Source of the DNA: Cobetia amphilecti
Lineage (GTDB): Bacteria > Pseudomonadota > Gammaproteobacteria > Pseudomonadales > Halomonadaceae
Length of the DNA: 64,000 nt
Assembly: GCF_030010415.1 (NCBI RefSeq)
Contig: NZ_JASCSA010000007.1
Direction: 5' to 3' (one strand)
How positions within the stretch are numbered: the first letter of the stretch is position 1; every line of letters starts with the position of its first letter. Of this stretch, positions 26,389 to 35,776 are shown one piece after another. A model generated the notes under the pieces. That model ran no database searches and was not told where the DNA came from. It saw only the letters and a list, made by a program, of their open reading frames with translations. The position numbers and the translations under genes are program-made.

Positions 26389-28983
26389 ATGGCCCAGCGC
26401 AGCCATTCATCCCATCCGGGCAAGCCGACGACCGCTCCCGGGCGACGTCAGCGTCGCTTCGCGACTCCCTCTCTGTCTGCTCATTCCCGGCAGGCACCGA
26501 TAGCCCGATTGGGCGATGACCGCCCGGTCTGGCAGCTCAAGCCACTGGTTTTCCGTCTGTTGTGGACCCTGGCGCCACTGGCCGCCGGTGCCCCTCTGAT
26601 GGCACAGGCCGCTCCGCCCGAGCCCCTGTCAGCCAGTCAGCTCGACTGGCAGCCCTATGATGAGGTGCCGCAGGGCAAGCTGTGCTCCGGGCGCTATGTC
26701 ACGCCGGCCTACCGTATCGAAGCGGGCGACACGCCGGAGCAGGTCACGACCTCGGCCGACAAGGCCAACTACGGCAACGATGGCGTCGCCACCCTGATGG
26801 GGGAGGTGGTGCTGCGCCGCGGCGATTCCCAGCTGGAATCGCCCGAGGTCAGCGTCAACGAGGCGCGTGACACCGCCACCGCCAAGGGACCTGTCACCTA
26901 TCGCCAGCCCGGGGTCCTGCTGCGCGGCGACGACGCGCGGGTCTCGCTCAACAGCGATGCGGCCAGCGTCGACAACGGCCACTACGTCTTTCACGAGCAG
27001 CATGTGCGCGGCGACGCGGTGCAGCTGGCGCGTCTCGAGGATGGTCGCTACCGCCTGAAGGATGCCAGCTTCACCTCCTGTGAGCCGGGCAACAGCCTGT
27101 GGCGCCTGGTCGGCAGCGACATCACCATCGATCAGGACTCCGGCTGGGGAACGGCCAAGCATGCGCGCATGGAAATGGGCGGCGTGCCGGTCTTCTACTG
27201 GCCCTACGTGCGCTTCCCGGTCGATGACCGTCGCCACACGGGCCTGCTGTGGCCGCAGTTCAGCTACACCAGCTCCAGCGGCTTCGACTATGCCCAGCCG
27301 ATCTACCTGAATCTGGCCCCCAATTACGATGCCACCCTCACGCCGCGTTACATCTCCGAGCGTGGCGAGATGCTGGAAGGCGAATTCCGCTATCTATTGC
27401 CGCGTGGCGATGAAGGCAGCATCGAGGGCGCCTGGCTCGCCGATGACGATGGCGGCAGCGACCCCGACGATGACGAGGAAGACCTGATCGGCGAGGACCG
27501 CTGGTACATCAACTACCAGCATGCTGGCCGCTATGACGCCCGTACCGACTATCAGTTGAAGTACGGCGCCGCCTCCGATGGCAACTATTTCGACGACTTC
27601 GGGCGCAATTTCGGGGAAACGGAAACCGATAGCCTCGAGCGTCTGGCACAGCTCGATTACCACGGCGATGTCTGGGACCTGCAGTTCAAGGCGCAGGGCT
27701 ACCAGCGCATGGACTACCCGCTGGATAACGATGACAAGCCGTTCTACCGTCTGCCGAGTCTGACCGCGGATGGTCGCTGGAGTCAGTCCAACGGCTTCTA
27801 CGAAGAGTGGAATTCCAACGCGACCTACTTCTGGCGTGATGTCGATGAGACGGATACCGACATCGACGAAGACCAGGCCGCCAATGGTTCGCGCCTGCGT
27901 CTGGCGCCGGCGCTGGGCTGGCGCAGCGATCAGAGCTGGAGCTTCATCGAGCCGCGCGCGCAGCTGGTCAGCCTGTCATACAGCCTGGACTACGGTGATC
28001 GCGAGACGGACCGCAGTACCAGTCCGTCCGCCACCATCCCGGTGCTGTCGCTGGACAGCGGCCTGATCTTCGATCGCGAGACCGAATGGTTCGGCGACGG
28101 CTATACCCAGACGCTGGAACCGCGCCTCTATTACGCCTACGTGCCGGAGGTCGACCAGTCCGATCTGCCCGACTTCGACACCTCGGAAGACGCCTTCAGC
28201 TGGAATCAGCTGTGGTCTCCGTACCGCTTCAGCGGGGGTGACCGCGTCGGCGATACCAACAAGGTCTCCTACGGCGTGTCTTCGCGCTTCATCAGCGATG
28301 AAAGCGGCCGTGAACGCCTCAAGCTGGGCGTCGGCCAGTCGAGCTACCTGTCGGACCGCAACATCGACATGGACGGTGATCCGGACAAGACCTCACGCTC
28401 CGACTTCGACAGCTACTCCGACTACTATCGTGCGACGCGTGACCGCTCGCCGGTGGTCTTCCAGGCCGATGTGGTGCTCAACGACCAGTGGACCGCCTCC
28501 CAGGCCGTGTTCCAGGATTTCGATCGTGGCGTGACCGAAAGTGCCCAGACCTCGCTGCGTTATCGTGCGGAACAGGGCACGGTACTGAACTTTGGCTTCA
28601 ATCGTGAGATCGAAGGCTTCGTGCCTTACGACGATGAGGACGAGGATGACGTGCTGGGCTATACCCGCAACGAGTGGGATTTCTCCTTCGCGACGCCGAT
28701 GAGCGAGAGCTGGTCGCTGCTGGGCCGCTACATGTATGACAGCACCAATTCCCGTTCACTGGAGAAGGTGTTGGGCGTGCAGTACAACGATTGCTGCTAC
28801 GGCGTGCAGGTCACCTGGCGTGAATGGCAGGATGACAACGACACCGCCAACACCATCTCGGATGACGAAGAGAAGAATGGCATCTTCCTGACCTTTGAAT
28901 TCAAGGGCTTGGGAGGCGTCGGCCAGAGTGCTGACAGCTACCTGGAACAGGCCGTACCGGGCTATCGCAACGCGGGCTTCTGA
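26389..28983 (+). CDS. lptD: LPS-assembly outer membrane protein LptD
   Basis: An 864-residue outer-membrane barrel that, with LptE, inserts lipopolysaccharide into the outer leaflet. A signal peptide ends near residue 75 (MAQA-AP), preceded by a long arginine-rich n-region of about 50 residues. The periplasmic OstA/jellyroll domain spans about 110-230 and the barrel the rest. The four cysteines that form the essential disulfides are present: C99, C231 and the adjacent pair C802-C803. The start is the ATG at 26389; longer frames overlap amgK antisense. surA follows after 82 bases and supplies the chaperone LptD itself needs. Confidence 0.96.
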   Translation: MAQRSHSSHPGKPTTAPGRRQRRFATPSLSAHSRQAPIARLGDDRPVWQLKPLVFRLLWTLAPLAAGAPLMAQAAPPEPLSASQLDWQPYDEVPQGKLCSGRYVTPAYRIEAGDTPEQVTTSADKANYGNDGVATLMGEVVLRRGDSQLESPEVSVNEARDTATAKGPVTYRQPGVLLRGDDARVSLNSDAASVDNGHYVFHEQHVRGDAVQLARLEDGRYRLKDASFTSCEPGNSLWRLVGSDITIDQDSGWGTAKHARMEMGGVPVFYWPYVRFPVDDRRHTGLLWPQFSYTSSSGFDYAQPIYLNLAPNYDATLTPRYISERGEMLEGEFRYLLPRGDEGSIEGAWLADDDGGSDPDDDEEDLIGEDRWYINYQHAGRYDARTDYQLKYGAASDGNYFDDFGRNFGETETDSLERLAQLDYHGDVWDLQFKAQGYQRMDYPLDNDDKPFYRLPSLTADGRWSQSNGFYEEWNSNATYFWRDVDETDTDIDEDQAANGSRLRLAPALGWRSDQSWSFIEPRAQLVSLSYSLDYGDRETDRSTSPSATIPVLSLDSGLIFDRETEWFGDGYTQTLEPRLYYAYVPEVDQSDLPDFDTSEDAFSWNQLWSPYRFSGGDRVGDTNKVSYGVSSRFISDESGRERLKLGVGQSSYLSDRNIDMDGDPDKTSRSDFDSYSDYYRATRDRSPVVFQADVVLNDQWTASQAVFQDFDRGVTESAQTSLRYRAEQGTVLNFGFNREIEGFVPYDDEDEDDVLGYTRNEWDFSFATPMSESWSLLGRYMYDSTNSRSLEKVLGVQYNDCCYGVQVTWREWQDDNDTANTISDDEEKNGIFLTFEFKGLGGVGQSADSYLEQAVPGYRNAGF

Positions 28984-29065
28984 GTCGCCGCGCCAGGCCG
29001 TGAATGACGCCAAGGCGCCGCCGCAGGGTGGCGCCATCAACATTTTTACGCCGAGAGAACATGTG

Positions 29066-30349
29066 ATGCGCAAGACCCTGATTGCCCCGCTGGGGCTGGC
29101 ATTTGTGCTGGCGAGTCTGCCGGCCGGTGCCGCCGAGTTGCTCGACCGCGTGGTTGCCGTGGTCAACAAGGACGCCATCATGCAAAGCGACATGGAGCAG
29201 CGCGTCACCCAGGCGAGTCAGCAGTTGCAGAGCCGTGGCATCAACCTGCCGCCGCGCGACGTGCTGGAGCGTCAGGTTCTTGATCGTATGGTCAACGAGC
29301 AGATTCAGCTGCAGCTGGCGGAACAGGCCAACCTCAGCATCGACGATACCCAGCTCAACGCCACCCTGCGCGGCATCGCCAAGGACAACGGCATGAGCCT
29401 GGAAGCCTTCGCCGACAAGCTCGAGCAGGACGGCATGTCACTGGCCCAGGTGCGCGATCAGGTGCGTCGTGAGCTGCTGGTGCAGCAGATCCAGCAGCGC
29501 AGCGTGGCCAGCCGGGTGCGGATCTCGGATCGTGAGATAGACCGCTATCTCAATCAGCAGAATGTCGGCAGCGACGTCCAGTACCATCTGGCCCACCTGC
29601 TGGTGGCACTGCCCCAGGAGCCGACGCCGGACCAGGTCAAGGCCGCGCGCGCCAAGGCCGACAGCCTGCGCCAGCAGATCGAGCAGGGCACCGATTTCGC
29701 CCAGCTGGCTGCCGCCGAATCCGCCGGCAGTCAGGCACTGAGCGGCGGCGATCTCGGCTGGCGTTCCGGCGGTGAGCTGCCGACGGTGTTCGCCGATGTC
29801 ATCCCGAACATGCAGGCCGGTCAGGTCTCCGAGCCGCTGCGCAGTGCCAGCGGTTATCACCTCGTCAAGCTGATCGAGAAGCGTGGCGCGGGCAAGGCGT
29901 TGATCTCCCAGACGCGCGCTCGCCACATCCTGATCCAGCCCAACCCGAACCTCAGCGATCAGCAGGCGCTTGAGCGTGCCGAGTCCATTCGCCGCCGTCT
30001 GCTGGGGGGCGAGGACTTCGCCGCGCTGGCTCAGGAATTCAGCGACGACAAGGGCAGCTCCCTCAAGGGTGGCGAGCTGGGTTGGGTCAGCCCGGGCCAG
30101 ACGGTCTCCTCCTTCGAGACGGCCATGAATGGCCTGGACGTGGGCGAGATCAGCCAGCCGGTCAAGAGCCGCTTCGGCTATCACATCATCGAAGTCGAGG
30201 AGCGTCGCCAGCAGGATGTGACCAACTCCAGCCAGCGTGACAAGGTGCGCAAGACCCTGTTCCAGCGCAAGCTCAATGATGAGCTCGAAGCCTGGCAGCA
30301 GCAGGTGCGTGCCGAGGCCTATGTCGACAACCGTCTCGATGAGCAGTAA
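29066..30349 (+). CDS. surA: Periplasmic peptidyl-prolyl isomerase/chaperone SurA
   Basis: A 427-residue periplasmic chaperone that escorts unfolded outer-membrane proteins, including LptD, to the BAM complex. A signal peptide ends at GAA-ELL (about residue 22). The N-terminal chaperone region (about 23-170) is followed by two parvulin PPIC domains (about 170-270 and 282-380) and a C-terminal helix. Length matches E. coli SurA (428). The start at 29066 has GAGAG upstream. It lies between lptD and pdxA in the widely conserved order. Confidence 0.96.
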   Translation: MRKTLIAPLGLAFVLASLPAGAAELLDRVVAVVNKDAIMQSDMEQRVTQASQQLQSRGINLPPRDVLERQVLDRMVNEQIQLQLAEQANLSIDDTQLNATLRGIAKDNGMSLEAFADKLEQDGMSLAQVRDQVRRELLVQQIQQRSVASRVRISDREIDRYLNQQNVGSDVQYHLAHLLVALPQEPTPDQVKAARAKADSLRQQIEQGTDFAQLAAAESAGSQALSGGDLGWRSGGELPTVFADVIPNMQAGQVSEPLRSASGYHLVKLIEKRGAGKALISQTRARHILIQPNPNLSDQQALERAESIRRRLLGGEDFAALAQEFSDDKGSSLKGGELGWVSPGQTVSSFETAMNGLDVGEISQPVKSRFGYHIIEVEERRQQDVTNSSQRDKVRKTLFQRKLNDELEAWQQQVRAEAYVDNRLDEQ

Positions 30350-30376
30350 GTCCGAGTGGAGCAGCGAGACACCGTC

Positions 30377-31393
30377 ATGAATCGTCGCGAAGAGACTGCG
30401 CCCGACATCATCGCCCTGACCGCCGGTGAGCCGGCGGGCATCGGCCCGGAACTGCTGGTCATGCTGGCCGGTCAGGCGGAAGCGTTCCCCGCGCAGCTGG
30501 TCGCCGTGGCAGACCCCGCCTTGCTGGTCAGTCGTGCCCGCCTGCTGGGACTGCCGCTGGTGGTGCATGAGCTGGCGCCGGGTGACCCGCTGCCGCCGGC
30601 CCGCAATGGTGAGCTGGCCGTATGGCCGGTGCCGCTGGCAGTGCCCAGCGAGCCGGGCGTGATCGATGCGCGCAATGGCGATCATGTGCTGGCGATGCTG
30701 GATGTCGCCATCGCCGCCTGCCAGGCGGGTCATGCCAGTGCGATGGTGACGGCGCCGTTGTCCAAGGCCGCCGTGATCGAGGCCGGGCATGCGGGCTTCA
30801 CCGGCCACACCGAATACCTGCGCGATGTCTGCGGGGTCGAGGAAGTGGTCATGATGCTGGCATGCCCCGGGCTGCGGGTGGCGCTGGCCACCACGCACCT
30901 GCCGCTGCGCGAGGTGGCCGATGCCATCACGCCCGAGGGCCTGACGCGGGTGATGAAGATCCTCGCGAAGGATCTGACGCGCTACTTCGGCTGTGCCGCG
31001 CCGCGCATCGCGGTGTGCGGGCTCAATCCGCATGCCGGCGAGGGCGGGCACCTGGGGCATGAGGAGATCGAGGTGATTTCCCCGACGCTCGACGCCCTGC
31101 GCGCGACCGGCATGCAGCTGGATGGCCCGCTGCCGGCCGATACCCTGTTCACGCCGCGGCATCTGGAGGGCGTGGATGCGGTACTGGCGATGTACCACGA
31201 CCAGGGCCTGCCGGTGCTCAAGTATGCCGGCTTCGGTGAAGCCGCCAACATCACGCTGGGCCTGCCGATCGTGCGTACCTCCGTGGATCACGGCACGGCG
31301 CTGGACCTCGCCGGCAGCGGACGTGCCGACGTCGGCAGCCTGTTGCAGGCCGTGCGTGTCGCCATCGAGATGGCAGCCGCCGCGCGAGCCTGA
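30377..31393 (+). CDS. pdxA: 4-hydroxythreonine-4-phosphate dehydrogenase PdxA
   Basis: A 338-residue NAD-dependent, metal-requiring enzyme that oxidises 4-phosphohydroxy-L-threonine in the synthesis of vitamin B6. The metal-binding histidines lie in FTGHTEYL (about residue 142), LNPHAGEGG (about 219) and MYHDQGLP (about 274). The start is the ATG at 30377; a GTG seven codons upstream cannot be excluded, and neither has a strong ribosome site. It begins 27 bases after surA, so the two are probably co-transcribed. Confidence 0.95.
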   Translation: MNRREETAPDIIALTAGEPAGIGPELLVMLAGQAEAFPAQLVAVADPALLVSRARLLGLPLVVHELAPGDPLPPARNGELAVWPVPLAVPSEPGVIDARNGDHVLAMLDVAIAACQAGHASAMVTAPLSKAAVIEAGHAGFTGHTEYLRDVCGVEEVVMMLACPGLRVALATTHLPLREVADAITPEGLTRVMKILAKDLTRYFGCAAPRIAVCGLNPHAGEGGHLGHEEIEVISPTLDALRATGMQLDGPLPADTLFTPRHLEGVDAVLAMYHDQGLPVLKYAGFGEAANITLGLPIVRTSVDHGTALDLAGSGRADVGSLLQAVRVAIEMAAAARA

Positions 31394-31587
31394 GATAATC
31401 CCCGCATCACTCGGGCGTGACCGCATGGCGGCACGTCAGGCGTGCGCCACAGCGTGGCGTCTCGCTACCCCAGTCATTCGACCATCGAGGATGGTCTCGC
31501 CGCCCCGGTCTGCCTGTGTCCCTGCAGGCCATGGCGGCGTCTTGTTGTCGGGAATCCCGACGGATTCCCAGGAGGAAGGTCAGTCCC

Positions 31588-32565
31588 ATGTCCCAACATT
31601 TCCCCGCGCATCGCGCTCGCAAGCGTTTCGGTCAGAACTTTCTGCAGGACCTTGGCGTCATCTCTCGCATCGTGAATGCCATTCGTCCCGCGGAAGGCGA
31701 GCGCCTGGTCGAGATCGGCCCGGGGCAGGGTGCCTTGACCGGCCCGCTGCTGGAAGCGGCAGGCAAGCTGGAAGTCATCGAGCTGGACCGTGACCTCATC
31801 CCGGGTCTGCGCGTGCAGTTCTTCAACTACCCGGACTTCGTGATCCACGAAGGCGATGCCCTGCGCTTCGATTTCCCGGAGCTGGTCGGTGATGGCCCGG
31901 CGCTGCGCGTGGTCGGCAATCTGCCGTACAACATCTCCACCCCGCTGATCTTCCACCTGCTGGAAGCACGCGGCGCGATCTCCGACATGCACTTCATGCT
32001 GCAGAAGGAAGTCGTCGAGCGTCTGGCCGCCGAGCCGGGTGGCACCGACTGGGGCCGCCTGTCGGTGATGACCCAGTATTACTGCGCGGTGGAAAATCTG
32101 TTCCTGGTGCCGCCGAGCGCCTTCTTCCCGGCGCCGAAGGTGGATTCCGCCATCGTGCGTCTGGTACCGCACCGTGAATTGCCGCATCCGGCCAAGGACG
32201 AGAAGCTGCTCGCCGTCATCGTGCGCGAAGCCTTCTCCCAGCGCCGCAAGACGCTGCGCAACAACTTCAAGAGCCGCATCGATGCCGACCAGCTGACCGC
32301 GCTGGGCATCGACCCCTCGCGTCGTCCGCAGACACTGACCGTCGCTGAGCTGGTGATGATCAGCAACCACCTCAGTGAGCAGGGCATGACGGTGGACAAG
32401 GCCGACAAGGCACCGAAGAAGCGTCCGCGCAGCAATGTCGGCCACGGTGCGCCGGCAGCCGACAGTGCCAGTGATAGTCATCGTGATAGCGACAGTGGCG
32501 AGCGCCTCGATGCCGAGAGCGATGCCAAGGGCGACGCCCGCAATGCCAGCGACCACGACGCATGA
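31588..32565 (+). CDS. rsmA: 16S rRNA adenine dimethyltransferase RsmA (KsgA)
   Basis: A 325-residue enzyme that dimethylates the two adjacent adenines near the 3' end of 16S rRNA, a late step in small-subunit maturation. The SAM-binding loop VEIGPGQGAL (41-50) and the catalytic NLPY (111-114) are intact. The last 50 residues or so (about 272-325) are a low-complexity, Ser/Asp/Ala-rich tail not found in E. coli RsmA. AGGAGGAAGG just before the ATG at 31588 fixes the start. apaG overlaps its end by four bases. Confidence 0.96.
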   Translation: MSQHFPAHRARKRFGQNFLQDLGVISRIVNAIRPAEGERLVEIGPGQGALTGPLLEAAGKLEVIELDRDLIPGLRVQFFNYPDFVIHEGDALRFDFPELVGDGPALRVVGNLPYNISTPLIFHLLEARGAISDMHFMLQKEVVERLAAEPGGTDWGRLSVMTQYYCAVENLFLVPPSAFFPAPKVDSAIVRLVPHRELPHPAKDEKLLAVIVREAFSQRRKTLRNNFKSRIDADQLTALGIDPSRRPQTLTVAELVMISNHLSEQGMTVDKADKAPKKRPRSNVGHGAPAADSASDSHRDSDSGERLDAESDAKGDARNASDHDA

Positions 32566-32942
32566 GTCGCGTGGCGGACATCCGTATCGACGCCGTACCC
32601 GAGTACTGCGCCGACGAGAGTCGTCCGAGCGAGAACCGACACGTGTTCCGCTACACCATCACCGTGCACAACGGGACGGATGAGACCGTGCAGCTGCTGG
32701 CGCGCTACTGGAAGATCACCCAGGGCAGCGGCGATGAGCAGGAAGTGCGTGGCAAGGGCGTGGTCGGCAAGCAGCCGCTGATCGCGCCCGGCGAGAGCTT
32801 TCGCTATACCTCGCGCGCCGTGCTCGACATGCCGGTCGGCGTGATGCAGGGGGCCTATACCTTCTGTGACGCGACCCATGCGCGCACCTTCGAGGTCGCC
32901 ATCGCACCGTTCCGTCTCGCCGGTCCGCATCAGGTTCACTAG
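32562..32942 (+). CDS. apaG: ApaG domain protein
   Basis: A 126-residue protein with a fibronectin-III-like beta fold. Its biochemical role is unsettled; it was first named for its position beside apaH, and proposals include pyrophosphate binding. The conserved FRYTSRAVLDMP (about 86-97) and GVMQGAYTF (about 98-106) stretches are present. The start codon overlaps the rsmA stop (ATGA), a sign of translational coupling. apaH follows after 71 bases. Confidence 0.95.
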   Translation: MSRVADIRIDAVPEYCADESRPSENRHVFRYTITVHNGTDETVQLLARYWKITQGSGDEQEVRGKGVVGKQPLIAPGESFRYTSRAVLDMPVGVMQGAYTFCDATHARTFEVAIAPFRLAGPHQVH

Positions 32943-33013
32943 GGTGGCCGCGTGACGCAGCGTTTCGTATTCAAGACAGCAAGTCAGGCCGCCACGGCGG
33001 TCAGGGAGTGGGC

Positions 33014-33853
33014 ATGACGCAGTGGGCGATTGGCGATTTGCAGGGCTGCCATCAAGAGTTTGAACTTCTGTTGCAGCGCCTCGATTTCACGCCGGGGCGC
33101 GATGTGCTGTGGCTGGCGGGAGACCTGGTCAATCGCGGGCCGGGCTCGCTGGAGTGCCTGCGTCTGGTCAAGTCGCTGGGCGATGATGCGCGGGTGGTGC
33201 TGGGCAACCATGACCTCCACCTGCTGGCGGTGGCCGAAGGCTTCAGCCGTCACAAGCGCTCCGATACGCTGACGCCGATTCTCGAGGCGCCGGACCGTGA
33301 GGAGCTGCTGGACTGGCTGCGTCGTCAGCCGCTGATGGTGGATGCGCTGGTCGGCAATCGCCGCACGGTGATGAGCCATGCCGGCGTGTTGCCGAGCTGG
33401 ACGCTGGACCAGGCGGCCGGTTATGCCCGCGAAGCGCATGCCGTGCTGGCGGGCGACGACTATCGAGGCTTTCTCGGCGAGATGTACGGCAATACGCCGG
33501 ACCGCTGGCAGGAGGATCTCGAAGGCACGCCGCGCCTGCGCTGTATCGTCAATGTCTTCACGCGCATGCGCTTTCTGCACAGTGATGGCCGACTGGATTT
33601 CGCGGCCAAGGAAGGGCTGGACAGCGCGCCGGAGGGGAGCCGTCCCTGGTTCCAGTATCCGCGTCCCGAAGGGGCTTGGGATGATTCGCCGCGCCTGCTG
33701 TTCGGTCACTGGGCTGCTCTGGAAGGCGAGGCACCGGCGGCGCGTCAGGATGTCGAGGCGCTGGACACCGGCTGCGTGTGGGGCGGTGGCCTGACGGCGC
33801 TCAATCTCGAGACGGAAGAGCGCGTCTTCGAGCCGGCGCTGATCTCGCGCTGA
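33014..33853 (+). CDS. apaH: Symmetrical diadenosine tetraphosphate hydrolase ApaH
   Basis: A 279-residue metallophosphatase that splits Ap4A to two ADP and also removes Np4N caps from RNA. The metal-binding motifs are GDLQGC (about 8-13), GDLVNRG (about 36-42) and GNHD (about 65-68). The start is the ATG at 33014, with GGGAG five bases upstream; a GTG two codons earlier lies within that site. It continues the rsmA-apaG-apaH series and is followed by glpE after 78 bases. Confidence 0.95.
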   Translation: MTQWAIGDLQGCHQEFELLLQRLDFTPGRDVLWLAGDLVNRGPGSLECLRLVKSLGDDARVVLGNHDLHLLAVAEGFSRHKRSDTLTPILEAPDREELLDWLRRQPLMVDALVGNRRTVMSHAGVLPSWTLDQAAGYAREAHAVLAGDDYRGFLGEMYGNTPDRWQEDLEGTPRLRCIVNVFTRMRFLHSDGRLDFAAKEGLDSAPEGSRPWFQYPRPEGAWDDSPRLLFGHWAALEGEAPAARQDVEALDTGCVWGGGLTALNLETEERVFEPALISR

Positions 33854-33931
33854 GCGCCCTCCCGTCGCCAGTGACAGCAGGTCTGCCGTCGCTGGCGAAT
33901 GCCTTTCCCTTACTCAACAAGCGGAGCCCGC

Positions 33932-34258
33932 ATGAGTTTCGAACATCTTGATCTCGCAACCCTCAGTGACTGGCGCCAACGCGATCCGTCGCTCGTGGTA
34001 CTCGATATCCGCGATCCGCTCAGCTTCACGCAGGGGCGTATCCCGGGCAGCCGTCATCTGGACAACGCCAGTGCCGGTGCCATTCTGGAAGACACCCCGC
34101 GCGACAAGCCGCTGGTGGTGGTCTGCTATCACGGCCATTCCAGTCAGCAGGCCGCCGCCTGGCTGGCGGGGCAGGGCTTCGAGAAGGTCTATTCCCTCGA
34201 TGGTGGCTTTACCCAGTACCAATTGACGCATGGTGATGACGTCGAGAGCGGTAGCTGA
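33932..34258 (+). CDS. glpE: Thiosulfate sulfurtransferase GlpE
   Basis: A 108-residue single-domain rhodanese. The catalytic cysteine lies in the loop CYHGHSS (about residues 65-71), the short active-site loop typical of GlpE. The enzyme moves sulfane sulfur from thiosulfate to cyanide or, in cells, probably to thioredoxin; its physiological role is uncertain. The ATG at 33932 follows GCGGAG. Its place between apaH and cca matches other Halomonas- and Pseudomonas-like genomes, so despite the name there is no link here to glycerol-phosphate genes. Confidence 0.93.
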   Translation: MSFEHLDLATLSDWRQRDPSLVVLDIRDPLSFTQGRIPGSRHLDNASAGAILEDTPRDKPLVVVCYHGHSSQQAAAWLAGQGFEKVYSLDGGFTQYQLTHGDDVESGS

Positions 34259-34349
34259 CGCCGCCTGCACGTGACTGCCATCACTGGTCGTACTTCCTCG
34301 CTTTCCTCATTCAGCTTTGTATCTCGTGCCGCAGGGCAAGGACATTCGC

Positions 34350-35594
34350 ATGACTCAGACGACGCCTTCTTCACTGACCGATTCGCGTGACCGCCTGTTG
34401 AGCGGGCTTGAGGTCTATCGCGTGGGCGGCGCGGTGCGTGATGCGCGCCTGGGTTGGCCGTGGCACGAGTGCGACTTCGTGGTGGTGGGCGCGACGGTGG
34501 AAGACATGCAGGCGCGTGGCTTCCGGCCGGTCGGGCGGGACTTCCCGGTCTTCCTGCATCCGCAGACCCAGGAGGAGTACGCGCTGGCGCGTACCGAGCG
34601 CAAGTCCGGCCACGGGTATGTCGGCTTCAGCGTGCATGCCAGTCCCGATGTGACGCTGGAAGAGGACCTCATTCGTCGCGACCTGACCATCAATGCCATG
34701 GCCGAACCGCTCGACAGCACGCCGGGGCAGGGCGAGGTGATCGACCCCTACGGTGGCCTGGCAGATCTCGAGGCGCGCGTGTTGCGTCATGTCTCGAGCG
34801 CCTTCAGCGAAGACCCGCTGCGCGTACTGCGCGTGGCACGCTTTCTGGCGCGCTATCAGGGGCTCGGCTTCACGGTCGCGGAGGAGACCCGACAGATGAT
34901 GGTTGCCATGGTCGAAAGCGGCGAGGTCTCGCATCTGGTGGCCGAGCGGGTCTGGAAGGAGACCGAGAAGGCGCTGGGCGAGGCCAGTCCCGAAGCCTAC
35001 TTCCAGCTGCTCGATGAACTGGGGGCGCTGGCGGTGCTGATGCCGCCGCTGACCCGCGATGCCGAACAGCTCGCAGCGGCGCTGGCGCGGCTGGACCGCC
35101 TGCCGCGTCAGCTGGTCGATGAGGCGGAGATGGTCTGCTGGCGCATGGCGCGCCTGGTGGAGCACCTGTCACGCGACGAGATCGATGCCCTGGCGCAGGA
35201 CTTGCGTCTGCCCAGCGCCGTGCGTGACGCCGCCCAGCAGGCGCGTCTGTGCCGGGAATTGAACGAGGCCTCGCGGCGGGAAGGTGGCGTGAGCGCAGCC
35301 GATCTCAAGGCCTGGCTGGATGGTGTCGATGCCTGGCGGCGTGGCGAGCGCCAGTCGGTGCTGGTGGCCCTGCTGGCGGTCGAGGACAAGGGGCTGGCAC
35401 GGCTGGGCAATGCCGTCTGGCAAGCCGCGACGGCGGTGTCGCCGCAGTCTCTGGTCGAACAGGGCCTGAAAGGGGCGGAAATCGGGCGTGCGCTCAGTGA
35501 GCAGCGCCAGCAGGCCATCGAGCAGGCGCTGAGCGAATGGCAGGCCATGCCGGAAGTGCACGCGCCTCATTGCGGCTGCGGACACAGTCACTGA
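34350..35594 (+). CDS. cca: CCA-adding tRNA nucleotidyltransferase, HD-less variant
   Basis: A 414-residue class II nucleotidyltransferase that adds or repairs the CCA end of tRNA. GGAVRD (26-31), the RRDLTINAMA block and EDPLRVLR (from 154) are intact. Two departures are clear. The metal-binding DxD after the P-loop reads E40-C41-D42, with Glu for the first Asp. The C-terminal half lacks the HD-domain motif (HDLGKG in E. coli), so the phosphatase and phosphodiesterase activities of the E. coli enzyme are probably absent. The protein ends in a Cys/His cluster, HCGCGHSH. The start at 34350 is preceded by AAGGA. A terminator follows at 35652-35679. Confidence 0.92.
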   Translation: MTQTTPSSLTDSRDRLLSGLEVYRVGGAVRDARLGWPWHECDFVVVGATVEDMQARGFRPVGRDFPVFLHPQTQEEYALARTERKSGHGYVGFSVHASPDVTLEEDLIRRDLTINAMAEPLDSTPGQGEVIDPYGGLADLEARVLRHVSSAFSEDPLRVLRVARFLARYQGLGFTVAEETRQMMVAMVESGEVSHLVAERVWKETEKALGEASPEAYFQLLDELGALAVLMPPLTRDAEQLAAALARLDRLPRQLVDEAEMVCWRMARLVEHLSRDEIDALAQDLRLPSAVRDAAQQARLCRELNEASRREGGVSAADLKAWLDGVDAWRRGERQSVLVALLAVEDKGLARLGNAVWQAATAVSPQSLVEQGLKGAEIGRALSEQRQQAIEQALSEWQAMPEVHAPHCGCGHSH

Positions 35595-35651
35595 GCACCT
35601 GACCGCTGCTGAGCGCCTGATCTGTGCACCTGACCTGAGCATATGACCCCG

Positions 35652-35679
35652 AAAGCCCCGGCCCTGCGCCGGGGCTTTT
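35652..35679 (+). terminator. Terminator after cca
   Basis: An 11-bp stem (35652-35662 with 35668-35678), 5-base loop and TTTT tail, 57 bases beyond the cca stop. A-rich sequence on the left arm makes it usable for plsY transcripts from the right as well. Confidence 0.85.
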
Positions 35680-35776
35680 GCGTCTTGGCCGCAGGAAGGG
35701 GCCTTGTGAGGCGGAGTGTGCGTTTGAGCAGAGCGTGTTTTTCATGAGCAGTACGCTGCGTATGAGCAAAGCATGC

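Noticed and set aside
29438..31426. 662-codon open frame antisense to surA and pdxA
   Set aside because: Crosses two conserved plus-strand genes and carries no protein family signal.
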